Of a stretch of 64,000 bases of DNA, positions 36,949 through 45,544 are shown piece after piece (within the stretch, counting starts at the first letter, position 1; every line of letters starts with the position of its first letter). The stretch is from Flavobacterium sp. LPB0248 (GTDB lineage: Bacteria > Bacteroidota > Bacteroidia > Flavobacteriales > Flavobacteriaceae). The notes beneath the pieces were generated by a model. The model did not search any database. It saw only the letters and a list, made by a program, of their open reading frames with translations, and was not told where the DNA came from. The DNA is taken from positions 3,410,001-3,474,000 of the forward strand of contig NZ_CP058246.1 in NCBI RefSeq assembly GCF_013388355.1. The letters run 5' to 3'. A program made the position numbers and the translations under genes.

Positions 36949-37892
36949 GAAAAAAAGTTTTAGTAACGGGTGGCAGTGGTTATATAGGTGCACGTCTTTG
37001 TTTACATTTGGCTAGTGAGGGATATTTAGTGACAGCGCTTTGTCATTCCAAATTACCTCAAGATGAAAATTGGATTTCAAAAATGGAACATGTGTTAATT
37101 GGCGACATTAGGGATGAAGTTTTTTTACAGGACTTAGCTCAGAATAATTTCGATATAGTTATACATTTGGTTTCGCTTGACCATAAACAATCAAATGGAA
37201 TTCCTTCGTTTGTTGGCTCGGTAAACATTATTCCAGTTTGGTCTATGTTGGATATTTTTTCTAAGCATGGGTTAAAGAAGTTTATTTATTTTTCTACAGC
37301 CCAGGTTTATGGTTCTTTACTAGATGAAATTGTGAGAGAAGATTACAGATTAGTAACTCAAAATGCTTACGGTTTAACTCATCATATTGGAGAAGTGATT
37401 TGTGAATATTATAATAGAAGTTCAACTGTTGATTGTCGGATTATTAGGCTTTCAAATAGCTATGGAGCACCTGTTTTTAGCGAAAATAATTGCTGGTGGT
37501 TAGTGGTAAATGATTTGTGCAGTATGGCTTTTGCTAAAAAGGAAATTGTTTTGCAATCGGATGGTACTCAGTTGCGTGATTTCATACACGGATGGGATGT
37601 TTGTAATGGGGTGCAAGCAGTAATAGAGACTACAATGCCATATGTGACATATAACTTGAACTCAGGAGCTACATTTTCAATAATGGAACTTGCAAAAAAA
37701 ATAAAAAGTGTTTATGCAGATAGATATGGAATTGAATTGACCATCAGTGCTGCTGAAAGAAAGAATACAGATATGACAGTTAAGTATGTCTTAGACAACT
37801 CTCAAATTCTAGGTATAGGTTTTAGACCAAAATGGTCGCTTGAAGACGGAATTAATGAACTTTTTGATTATTTAGAGCAAAAGAATGAATAA
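36942..37892 (+). CDS. SDR-family NDP-sugar reductase/epimerase with Tyr-x3-His
   Basis: Extended SDR of 316 residues, probably the final 4-keto reductase of the CDP-6-deoxyhexose branch. NAD(P) loop VTGGSGYIGARL is at residues 8-19, and the SxxxxYG strand is YFSTAQVYG. The catalytic motif reads Tyr143-x3-His147 (YGLTHH) where Tyr-x3-Lys is expected. Together with rfbF, rfbG and the cupin it could make a CDP-6-deoxyhexose such as the gulose or altrose type known in Yersinia. The exact product is not determinable here. Confidence 0.8.
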   Translation: MVGKKVLVTGGSGYIGARLCLHLASEGYLVTALCHSKLPQDENWISKMEHVLIGDIRDEVFLQDLAQNNFDIVIHLVSLDHKQSNGIPSFVGSVNIIPVWSMLDIFSKHGLKKFIYFSTAQVYGSLLDEIVREDYRLVTQNAYGLTHHIGEVICEYYNRSSTVDCRIIRLSNSYGAPVFSENNCWWLVVNDLCSMAFAKKEIVLQSDGTQLRDFIHGWDVCNGVQAVIETTMPYVTYNLNSGATFSIMELAKKIKSVYADRYGIELTISAAERKNTDMTVKYVLDNSQILGIGFRPKWSLEDGINELFDYLEQKNE

Positions 37893-38769
37893 TATATCTC
37901 CTTTTTTTTCAATTATTATTCCTACGTATAATCATGCCCATTTTATTAAAAAGTGTTTAGATAGCCTATTGAGTCAATCTTATCAAAATTGGGAAGCAAT
38001 TATTGTAAATAATTTTTCAGAAGATACAACTATTGAAATAGTGGAAAGTTATGAAGATTCACGCATTCGGTTGATTAATAATGCGAATAATGGTATAATT
38101 GCAGTCTCAAGAAATAAAGGAATTGCTGAGGCAAAAGGTGATTGGATATGTTTTTTGGACTCTGATGATTGGTGGTATTCAAATAAATTAGAATCCATCT
38201 TACCTTTTTTAAACAATTATGATTTTTTATATCATAATTTGGATAGATATTATGACTATAATAAACCAAATGGTAAAATGATTGGTAGGGAATTAGATGA
38301 AGATATAGTTAGGGATGTGCTTTTGAGAGGTAATAGAATTTCAAATTCAAGTGTTGTAATTAGAAAATCAATTGTGGATCAAGTTGGCTATCTGAGCGAG
38401 GATAAGGAATTAGTAGCCATCGAAGATGCAGATTATTGGATACGAACAGGTTTGGTTACCAATAAGTTTAAACTAATTAATATTAGTTTAGGGGGATATT
38501 GGATTGGTGGTGGAAATCTTTCTTATTCTATTAAGCATATTCAAAAAGAAGAAAATTTATTGAATAAATATATCGGTTATTTAAAGCAAGAAGATAAAAA
38601 AGAGGCCTTTTTTAGATTCTATTTTAGTTCTGCAAGGAAATACCATTGTTTTGGCATGTATAAAGAAGCAAATAAAGAATATTTAAAATCAATAAAATCA
38701 AAGCAATTAGAGTTGAAGCTTAAATCCTTTGTTGGATTGTTTTTTAGTACTATACATTTTAAAATGTAA
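37885..38769 (+). CDS. Glycosyltransferase family 2 (GT-A)
   Basis: 294 residues with a classic GT2 N-terminus: FSIIIPTYNHAHFIKKCLDSLL, and the DxD-type metal site in CFLDSDDWW near residue 90. ED at about 180 (VAIEDADYWIRTG) is the catalytic-base region. It overlaps the CDP-sugar SDR by eight bases, which suggests that it may transfer the CDP-linked sugar, though position is weak evidence. Confidence 0.9.
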   Translation: MNNISPFFSIIIPTYNHAHFIKKCLDSLLSQSYQNWEAIIVNNFSEDTTIEIVESYEDSRIRLINNANNGIIAVSRNKGIAEAKGDWICFLDSDDWWYSNKLESILPFLNNYDFLYHNLDRYYDYNKPNGKMIGRELDEDIVRDVLLRGNRISNSSVVIRKSIVDQVGYLSEDKELVAIEDADYWIRTGLVTNKFKLINISLGGYWIGGGNLSYSIKHIQKEENLLNKYIGYLKQEDKKEAFFRFYFSSARKYHCFGMYKEANKEYLKSIKSKQLELKLKSFVGLFFSTIHFKM

Positions 38770-38822
38770 TTAAGTAAAGACTTTTAAAAATGATAATAGT
38801 AAATTTTATTAGATGTTAAATT

Positions 38823-40031
38823 ATGCATGAAGATTATAAAGATACAAGAGTGATGAAACTTTTTGTTTTGTTGTTTTTTTTTTCATCTATTATTAATTAT
38901 TATTTGTTTCCAACGTTTTTAATAACTGAGATTTTTGTTTTTTTTGTTGTTATTAGAGGCGTTATTAAGGGCAAAGCAAAAGCTATTCATAAACATTTTT
39001 TTTCGGCTCTAATGCTTTCTTTTTTTTCACTAATAATTTTCTTCTATGGAAGTTTATTGCCAAAAAATGAATTAGATGGTTTAGTTAAAGAATCTTATAG
39101 ATTTTTATTTATCCCATTTATGATGTTACCTTTTTATTTTATTGATCCTGACTATAAAAAAATATTTTATTTAATTTTATTGCTATGCAGATTTTGTATT
39201 TTATTTAACTTATATGAAGTTATATATATAAATTTGATTGATCCAGGTGGCATAAAAAACTCATTATTGGGAAATGCTATTTATGGTTTTTTTAATGATG
39301 TAGACACTTCTGATTATTTTTTGCCTCAAGGAGAATTTGGAATTCCTTTTATAAGACCTTTTGGGCTATGGTTACAACCTCAAAAATCTGCATTCGTTTT
39401 TCCACTCGCAATTATAGTTGAGTACGTTTATTCTAAAGACTTTGATAAAAAAGTTTATACCAATTTTTGGTATGTTTTGTTCATTGTTTCCTGTATATTG
39501 TCTGGAGCAAAGACAGCTTTGATTGCTTCTATTTTTATTGTCTATATAATTAAAATTGATTTTTTGAAAGTTAGAATGTCTTTAAAGCAATTTTGGTTTT
39601 TAACGATATCTTTATTCTTGTTTGTTTTTGGTGGAGTGGGGATATGGTCTTTTAGTCAATCAGGCCATGGCAGTGCCAGCGCAATGTCTATAGAACTGGC
39701 TACATTTGTACAATTACCATTGTTTTCAAAGTTATTTGGAATTGGTTTTATTAATACTTACGATTTTCTAAGTTATGGATTTACGGGAGAAAGTTTTTTA
39801 ATCAGGTTTGCAGTGCAGATAGGTGTTGTTTTTTTTATTTTTTATATATGTTTTTTTGCTTTATCAATAATAAAAAAAATCGATAAGATAAATATTCTGC
39901 TTGTAGTTGTGATATTTTTTATGATATTGCATTACGCTGTGATTAATGTTTATTTTTTTACAAATATTATCTGTTTCCTTTTTTATTACAATAACGAATT
40001 TAAAAATGAAAAAAGAAATAGTATTTCTTGA
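38823..40031 (+). CDS. wzy: Polysaccharide polymerase (Wzy-like)
   Basis: 402-residue polytopic membrane protein with about 11 helices and one longer periplasmic loop, as expected of an O-antigen polymerase/ligase-family protein. A recognisable stretch is IVSCILSGAKTALIASIF, similar to the SxSR/TG-type region preceding the large loop in Wzy proteins. Wzy sequences are poorly conserved, so the call rests on topology and on its place among Wzx and glycosyltransferases. The gene is very AT-rich, with many T-runs. Confidence 0.8.
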   Translation: MHEDYKDTRVMKLFVLLFFFSSIINYYLFPTFLITEIFVFFVVIRGVIKGKAKAIHKHFFSALMLSFFSLIIFFYGSLLPKNELDGLVKESYRFLFIPFMMLPFYFIDPDYKKIFYLILLLCRFCILFNLYEVIYINLIDPGGIKNSLLGNAIYGFFNDVDTSDYFLPQGEFGIPFIRPFGLWLQPQKSAFVFPLAIIVEYVYSKDFDKKVYTNFWYVLFIVSCILSGAKTALIASIFIVYIIKIDFLKVRMSLKQFWFLTISLFLFVFGGVGIWSFSQSGHGSASAMSIELATFVQLPLFSKLFGIGFINTYDFLSYGFTGESFLIRFAVQIGVVFFIFYICFFALSIIKKIDKINILLVVVIFFMILHYAVINVYFFTNIICFLFYYNNEFKNEKRNSIS

Positions 40032-41094
40032 AGATTCATCAAAATCACAATTTGGAGGTGGTCAGAGAATTAGCTTGATCGTATTGAAGGAGTTGTCAAC
40101 AAAGTATTTTATAACATTGTTTGATACTTCATTAGACTCAAGGTTTAATATTGAAGCGTCTCAATATGTGTCCAAATCTTATCAGTTATCGAATTTTAGC
40201 AAAGTTAAATCAGGTAAATACGGTGTTTTTCTGAAAATTATTGAAGCCTGTATTTTTCCGTTCTTTATTTTTCTAAATATAATAAAAATAAAGAATACTC
40301 TTGATAAGAGTACAGAAGTTATTTTATTTGCTACAACTAAGAAAGTATTAATTTATGCTTATTTTCTTAATGTTTTGTGGAAATATAATTTTGTATATCA
40401 TGCCCATTTAGTAGAAAAAAAACGAATTGTTAGATTTTTTTATTTAAAAACTTTGAAAAAGGCTAAATATGTTATAGCCGTATCGGATATAGTTAAAAGA
40501 AATATTGGTTTGAAAAATGTAGTTTTGATTTCTAATCCAATTGATTTAATTATAAGATCAAATTTTCCTAAAGTTTTTCAAAAGAAAGTTATTGTAGCAA
40601 CTTTTTCAACTTTAATTGATGTTAAAGGAATTAATTATTTTATTGAAAGTTATCAATACTTAAATACGAATGTAGATGTTGAATATTGGATATTTGGTGA
40701 AGGACCTGAAAAAAAGAATCTTATAGAGTCTGCTTGTAATAAAGTATTTTTTAAAGGATTTTGTGATGATGTGGTTGGTGAGCTTTCGCAGTTTGTACAT
40801 ATTTTATGTTTTCCTTCCATAATTGAAGAATCATTTGGGATGGTAATTATTGAGGCTTTTTCAAGTGGTGTGCCGGTAATTACGACTAATATTGGTGGTC
40901 AAAGTGAACTTGTTAAAGATGGTTATAATGGATTGCATGTTTCCATAAAATGTGCTCAAGAAATTGCTGAAAAAGTCACTTTTTTGTGTAATTCTCCTGA
41001 TCTTTATAAAACTTTTTCTTGTAACGCTTTGTCAAGTGTAAAGGATTTCGATATATCAATTTTTAATAAAAAATTGCAAAAAATAGTTATTTAA
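40006..41094 (+). CDS. Glycosyltransferase family 4 (GT-B)
   Basis: 362 residues from ATG 40006 (MKKEIVFLEDSSKSQFGGGQ); an upstream in-frame ATG at 39946 lies deep inside wzy and would add a hydrophobic tail encoded by the other frame. The Gly-rich FGGGQRISL loop near the N-terminus binds donor, and the E-x7-E motif is in EESFGMVIIEAFSSGVPVITTNIGGQSELV. It overlaps wzy by 26 bases. Donor and acceptor are unknown. Confidence 0.9.
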   Translation: MKKEIVFLEDSSKSQFGGGQRISLIVLKELSTKYFITLFDTSLDSRFNIEASQYVSKSYQLSNFSKVKSGKYGVFLKIIEACIFPFFIFLNIIKIKNTLDKSTEVILFATTKKVLIYAYFLNVLWKYNFVYHAHLVEKKRIVRFFYLKTLKKAKYVIAVSDIVKRNIGLKNVVLISNPIDLIIRSNFPKVFQKKVIVATFSTLIDVKGINYFIESYQYLNTNVDVEYWIFGEGPEKKNLIESACNKVFFKGFCDDVVGELSQFVHILCFPSIIEESFGMVIIEAFSSGVPVITTNIGGQSELVKDGYNGLHVSIKCAQEIAEKVTFLCNSPDLYKTFSCNALSSVKDFDISIFNKKLQKIVI

Positions 41095-41097
41095 AAA

Positions 41098-42228
41098 ATG
41101 AAAATACTACAATTGGGAAAAGCATTCCCACCAATTAAAAAGCTAGGAGGTGTTGAAAAAGTAATGGAATATTTCTATTATGGGCTCAATGAATCTGGAA
41201 TTAAATGTGACGTTTTAGGAGCTAATGATAAAAATAGTAGAAAAATAGATAAGTACTGTGAAGAAGGATTAGTATATAGGGAATCTTTATTGTTTAAAGC
41301 GAAATCTACTTTTTTTTCCATTTCATTAATTTTTCGACTATGGAAGATTAAGGACGAGTATGATATCATTCATGTCCATTTACCTGACCCAATGGCTTTA
41401 TTAGCATTGTTTCTTACTCGACCAAAATCGAAAATAATAGTTCACTGGCATAGCAATATTTTAAAACAGAAGTATGCTTATTTAATAATTAAGTATTTTG
41501 AAACTTGGGTTTTAAAAAAAAGTGACTTAATATTATGTACGACACCAAATTACTCTATAAATAATAAAGTGCTTAAATCTTTTATTAATAAGGTATCATA
41601 TGTAGTAATTGGATTAGATATTGATAAATCATTATTTAGTTCTCAGACTGAGTCCAAGATTAATGAAAATTACCAAACAAAGAAGAAATTGATATATGTT
41701 GGTAGATTTGTTTATTATAAAGGAATAGAGTTTCTTATACAAGCAATGAGCTTAATAGAATCTGATTGTGTTTTGTTTCTTATTGGTGATGGGGAAATGA
41801 AGATTCAGATGGAGAATTTAGTAAGTGAATTAAAGATTTCTGATAAAGTAATTTTTTTAGGAGAAGTAGATGATTCTTATAAGTTTAGCTATATTAAGTC
41901 CAGTGATATGTTAGTTTTACCATCGTTGTTTAAAACTGAGGCGTATGGAATTGTACAAGTTGAAGCAATGGCATTAGGTGTACCAGTACTTTCGACAAAA
42001 ATTGAAGGGTCTGGTGTTGATTGGGTTAATAAAGATTCGGAATCAGGAGTAATAGTCACGCCAGGTAAAAGTAAAGAGATTGCGAAAGCAATAGATAAAG
42101 TTTTTTCAAATCCTGAGTTTTTAATGGATATTTCGGAAGGAGCAAAAAAACGATATGAAACGTTATTTACTAAAGAGAAAATGATTAATCAAGTCGTATC
42201 TAAATATAATGAAGTGCTAAAAAAGTAG
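41098..42228 (+). CDS. Glycosyltransferase family 4 (GT-B)
   Basis: 376 residues. N-terminal LGKAFPPIKKLGGVEKVMEYF is the donor-side Gly-rich loop; later IYVGRFVYYKGIEFLIQAM starts the C-terminal domain and TEAYGIVQVEAMALGVPVLST carries E-x7-E. The overall form is close to mannosyl- and rhamnosyl-type GT4 enzymes. It starts three bases after the previous glycosyltransferase. Confidence 0.92.
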   Translation: MKILQLGKAFPPIKKLGGVEKVMEYFYYGLNESGIKCDVLGANDKNSRKIDKYCEEGLVYRESLLFKAKSTFFSISLIFRLWKIKDEYDIIHVHLPDPMALLALFLTRPKSKIIVHWHSNILKQKYAYLIIKYFETWVLKKSDLILCTTPNYSINNKVLKSFINKVSYVVIGLDIDKSLFSSQTESKINENYQTKKKLIYVGRFVYYKGIEFLIQAMSLIESDCVLFLIGDGEMKIQMENLVSELKISDKVIFLGEVDDSYKFSYIKSSDMLVLPSLFKTEAYGIVQVEAMALGVPVLSTKIEGSGVDWVNKDSESGVIVTPGKSKEIAKAIDKVFSNPEFLMDISEGAKKRYETLFTKEKMINQVVSKYNEVLKK

Positions 42229-42230
42229 TT

Positions 42231-43139
42231 ATGATGAGTGATGTTTTGATTACTGGAATGAATGGTTTTTTAGGAAAGGCAATTAGTGAAAAACAAAAAA
42301 AATGTTTTAATTTATTTGGATTATCTAGATCTTCTGGATATTATAATATTGAATTAGAAAATGATATTCCTGTTTTTAATAAGGTTTTTTCATTAGTAAT
42401 TCATTCTGCTGGAAAGGCTCATGTTATTCCCAAAAACGAATTAGAGAAAAAAGAGTTTTATAAAGTAAATGTAGTCGGAACTAAAAATTTATTGAAAGGA
42501 CTTGAGAAAATGGGAGTGCCTAAGCAATTTGTTTTTATTAGTTCTGTTTCAGTTTATGGTTTGGAAAATGGAATCAATATTAAAGAAGAAGATGCTTTAC
42601 TAGCAAAAGATCCATATGGGAGAAGTAAAATTGAAGCGGAAGCAATAGTGGCTCAATGGTGTAGAAAAAATAATGTTGTTTGTACTATTTTGCGTTTGCC
42701 TCTTTTGGTAGGGAAATGTCCTCCAGGTAATTTAGGGGCGATGTTAAAAGCTATAGATAGAGGATACTATTTTAATATTGGTGGCGGTAAGGCACGAAAA
42801 AGTATGGTGTTGGCAGAAGATGTTGCTGGATTTATTCCAAAGGTTGCGGCTGTAGGAGGTATTTTTAATCTTACAGATGGAGTTCACCCAAATTTTAGTG
42901 AATTAAGCAGTGCTATTTCAAAGCAGAAGAAGAAAAAGAAATCTCCTTTGAACTTGCCTTTATTCATTGCAAAATTAATAGGATATAGTGGTGATATATT
43001 TGGTAAAAAAGCTCCTATTAATTCATTGAAAGTAAAAAAAATAATTTCGGATTTGACTTTCGATGATTCAAAAGCTAGAGAATTATTGGGATGGGAGCCA
43101 GGATCAGTTTTGGAGTATTTAAATAACAATAATTTATAG
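42231..43139 (+). CDS. UDP-4-keto-sugar reductase (WbpV/QuiNAc-synthase type SDR)
   Basis: 302-residue SDR with cofactor loop ITGMNGFLGKAI near residue 7, SSVSVYG, and an intact Tyr-x3-Lys in YGRSKIEAE. In Pseudomonas and related loci WbpV-type reductases make UDP-D-QuiNAc (or UDP-D-FucNAc) from the 4-keto product of a WbpM-type dehydratase, and lie beside the WbpL phosphoglycosyltransferase. The same pair occurs here (next gene), and a WbpM-like gene is at 47396. A short run of lysines (KQKKKKK) near residue 228 is unusual but probably a surface loop. Confidence 0.85.
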   Translation: MMSDVLITGMNGFLGKAISEKQKKCFNLFGLSRSSGYYNIELENDIPVFNKVFSLVIHSAGKAHVIPKNELEKKEFYKVNVVGTKNLLKGLEKMGVPKQFVFISSVSVYGLENGINIKEEDALLAKDPYGRSKIEAEAIVAQWCRKNNVVCTILRLPLLVGKCPPGNLGAMLKAIDRGYYFNIGGGKARKSMVLAEDVAGFIPKVAAVGGIFNLTDGVHPNFSELSSAISKQKKKKKSPLNLPLFIAKLIGYSGDIFGKKAPINSLKVKKIISDLTFDDSKARELLGWEPGSVLEYLNNNNL

Positions 43140-43270
43140 ATAAAGCTAATATAAATTTTAAGATAGAAAATAAGTTATTATTTATTGCTGGAAAGCAAAA
43201 TAATTCTAGAAAGACTATCAAAAAAGTTTATGATGAAACAAAATTAACTAACTAACAATAATCTTGTAGA

Positions 43271-44242
43271 ATGGGACATATAATTTTAGGAATTATACTA
43301 ATGATCATAATGTTACTTTATTTTAAAGTCGCAGATCGTTTTAACATTATTGATAGGCCTAATGAAAGAAGTTCACATACAGAAATAACTTTACGAGGTG
43401 GAGGAATAATTTTCTGGTTTGCATCACTACTTTATTTTGTGCAACATATTCCGGATAATTACTATTTTTTTACAGGAATTACATTAGTTAGTCTAGTAAG
43501 CTTTTGGGATGATATTCAAAGTTTGTCTAATAAAATGAGGATTTTGATTCATTTTATTGCAATTACTTTAATATTCATTGATTTTGAATTATTTAATTTA
43601 GTTTCAATCTTAGGTGTAATATTGGCATATATTTTAGCTATTGGTTTAATAAATGCCTATAATTTTATGGATGGAATTAATGGTATTACGGGGTTGTATA
43701 CAATTGTAATAATGTCCTCTTTATTGTATGTAAATGCTAAAATCCAGCTTTTTACTGATGACATGCTTATAAAATATGCAATAATTGCCAGTTTAGTTTT
43801 TCTCTTTTTTAATTATAGAAAAAAAGCAAAATGTTTTGCTGGCGATGTTGGAAGTATTACCATAGCTTTTTGGATAATTTATTTAGAAATAAAACTTATT
43901 CTAGTAACAAAATCGCTTATTTGGATATTATTTTTAGCAATATATGGAGTTGACACAGTTTGTACAATTTTGCATAGACTTTATCTTAAGCAAAATATTT
44001 TCGAAGCTCATAGGTTACATTTATATCAAGTGCTAAGTAATGAATATAAGTTGCAACATAGGTTGGTATCTTTCCTTTATGCTTTAGTTCAGGCTGGAGT
44101 TTCCTTATTGGTTATTCTCCTTTACCAAAAAGTTCAAGATGCAATTATATTTTTAATTGTCATTTTTCCTTTACTACTAATTTATTCAGTAAAATTTTAT
44201 TTGTTAAATAAAAGCTGTTTACGACTGAATCATGGAATCTAG
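43271..44242 (+). CDS. Undecaprenyl-phosphate phosphoglycosyltransferase (WbpL/WecA family)
   Basis: Starts repeat-unit synthesis by moving a HexNAc-1-phosphate to undecaprenyl phosphate. The 323-residue polytopic protein has the family motifs in order: SHTEITLRGGGI, the Asp pair in FWDDIQSLSNKMR, NAYNFMDGINGITG, FAGDVGSIT and the cytosolic HRLHLYQ. QuiNAc or FucNAc is the likely sugar given the WbpV-like neighbour. The 131 bases before it hold an open frame without a start (43139-43255). Confidence 0.93.
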   Translation: MGHIILGIILMIIMLLYFKVADRFNIIDRPNERSSHTEITLRGGGIIFWFASLLYFVQHIPDNYYFFTGITLVSLVSFWDDIQSLSNKMRILIHFIAITLIFIDFELFNLVSILGVILAYILAIGLINAYNFMDGINGITGLYTIVIMSSLLYVNAKIQLFTDDMLIKYAIIASLVFLFFNYRKKAKCFAGDVGSITIAFWIIYLEIKLILVTKSLIWILFLAIYGVDTVCTILHRLYLKQNIFEAHRLHLYQVLSNEYKLQHRLVSFLYALVQAGVSLLVILLYQKVQDAIIFLIVIFPLLLIYSVKFYLLNKSCLRLNHGI

Positions 44243-44663
44243 AATAATTCAAGGCGGAAAATTTTCAGATCATCGAGGGATTATATCGTATGTGAACGAT
44301 TTTAGTTTTGAGAATATTGAAAGGTTTTATATTATTAGTAATTCTCACGAAAATCCAATTCGAGCTTGGCAGGGACATAAATTAGATTCTAAAAATTTTT
44401 ATTGCGTTTCAGGCTCGTTTAATATTCATTTTACAAAAATTGATAATTGGGAGAATCCTTCAAAGGAATTAATTATTAAGACTATTTATGTGTCTGAATC
44501 TGATAGTAAAATTGTACACATTCCATCTGGTTATGTGAATGCTATAGAATCTCTTGAAGAAAATTCAAAGTTGATATCCTTTTCTACATTACCACTAATT
44601 AATGTGGGAGAGGACGATGTTAGATTTCCATTAGATTATTGGCAGTTAACTAATGGGCAATAA
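44232..44663 (+). CDS. FdtA/QdtA/WxcM-like sugar cupin
   Basis: 143-residue cupin of the group that includes the 3,4-ketoisomerases FdtA/QdtA and WxcM-type proteins. SDHRGIISYVNDFSFENIERFYIISN and AWQGHKLDSKNFYCVSG are typical, and IVHIPSGYVNAIESL is the second cupin motif. Such enzymes convert a 4-keto to a 3-keto sugar before amination at C3, but the gene that follows is the ruined remains of an aminotransferase. This cupin may therefore be an orphan or may act as an epimerase. It overlaps the phosphoglycosyltransferase gene by 11 bases. Confidence 0.75.
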   Translation: MESRIIQGGKFSDHRGIISYVNDFSFENIERFYIISNSHENPIRAWQGHKLDSKNFYCVSGSFNIHFTKIDNWENPSKELIIKTIYVSESDSKIVHIPSGYVNAIESLEENSKLISFSTLPLINVGEDDVRFPLDYWQLTNGQ

Positions 44664-44961
44664 GAAAATCTGGTCATCATTAGTATTAAGAAAAAGTCAA
44701 ATTGAGAACTAATATATTGATAAAGGTCTAGAATCAAATTGATTTCTTGTAGATTGAACATAGATTAGTTTGAAAACGAAAACATTGTTCCAACATTAAA
44801 TTTTATTAAATCTGATATGTTTGTTTAATAATAATTGTATTGGTAAGATTTAAGAATGTTTTATTATAGGAGCAAAAAAAAAGCTGAAATGCTGTTTGAA
44901 AGAACTGTGTTTGCCGTCAGATTCAAATTTAACTAATGAAGATAAAAGGAGAATAAAATAA
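44653..44961 (+). pseudogene. Decayed DegT-type aminotransferase (internal deletion and frameshifts)
   Basis: The stretch between the cupin and rfbC still shows both ends of a PLP aminotransferase. The ATG at 44653 overlaps the cupin stop and reads MGNKKIW-SS, like the KIWLSSPHMG start of PglE-type enzymes. In the same frame YIDKGLESN appears at 44713-44739 after a stop. A frameshifted piece, NIDxFENE, follows at 44757-44780. The C-terminal part reads AEMLFER at 44883-44903, then shifts by an apparent two-base loss to LCLPSDSNLTNEDKRRIK and a stop at 44959-44961, the usual end of this family. About 370 codons have shrunk to 309 bases. Confidence 0.75.
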
Positions 44962-44995
44962 ATTATTAATTTCTTTATGAAATACGAGTTAAAAT

Positions 44996-45544
44996 ATGCG
45001 AATTGAAAAAACATTTATTAAAGATTTGATAATTATAGAGCCAACTATATTTGGAGATGAAAGAGGTTATTTTTTTGAATCGTACAGTAAAATTAAATTT
45101 GATGATTTAGGAATTAGTATTGAATTTGTACAAGATAATCAGTCGTTTTCGAAGAAGGGAACTCTAAGAGGGTTGCATTATCAGAATCCTCCTTTTGCTC
45201 AAACAAAATTGGTTCGAGTATTGGAAGGTGAAATTATTGATGTAGCAGTAGATTTAAGAAAAGACTCTCCAACATATGGAAAATCATTTAGTATTTTGTT
45301 ATCAGCAGAAAATAAAAAACAATTATTGGTGCCTCAGGGATTTGCTCACGGATTTTCTGTTATTAGTGAAACGGCTTCTGTAATGTATAAATGTGATCGA
45401 TTTTATAATAAAGATTCAGAAGGCGGAATTAAATATAATGATCCTTCATTATATATTGATTGGGGTATGGATTTAAATGATGCAATTGTTTCCGAGAAAG
45501 ATCAGATTCTTCCATTTATTGAAAATTGTAACAGTTTATTTTAA
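44996..45544 (+). CDS. rfbC: dTDP-4-dehydrorhamnose 3,5-epimerase
   Basis: Third step of dTDP-L-rhamnose synthesis. The 182-residue cupin has FGDERGYFFESYS, DNQSFSKKGTLRGLHYQ with the catalytic His, and the LVPQGFAHGFSVIS motif of RmlC. Its stop overlaps the rfbD start by one base. It follows the decayed aminotransferase by 34 bases. Confidence 0.97.
   Translation: MRIEKTFIKDLIIIEPTIFGDERGYFFESYSKIKFDDLGISIEFVQDNQSFSKKGTLRGLHYQNPPFAQTKLVRVLEGEIIDVAVDLRKDSPTYGKSFSILLSAENKKQLLVPQGFAHGFSVISETASVMYKCDRFYNKDSEGGIKYNDPSLYIDWGMDLNDAIVSEKDQILPFIENCNSLF

Noticed and set aside
36942-37892. CDP-abequose or CDP-tyvelose pathway enzyme.
   Set aside because: Those routes need the DdhC dehydrase, which is absent here, and the catalytic lysine is missing.
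39946-40005. ATG 39946 as start of the glycosyltransferase after wzy.
   Set aside because: The added residues are hydrophobic sequence read out of frame through the last helix of Wzy; ATG 40006 gives a normal N-terminus.
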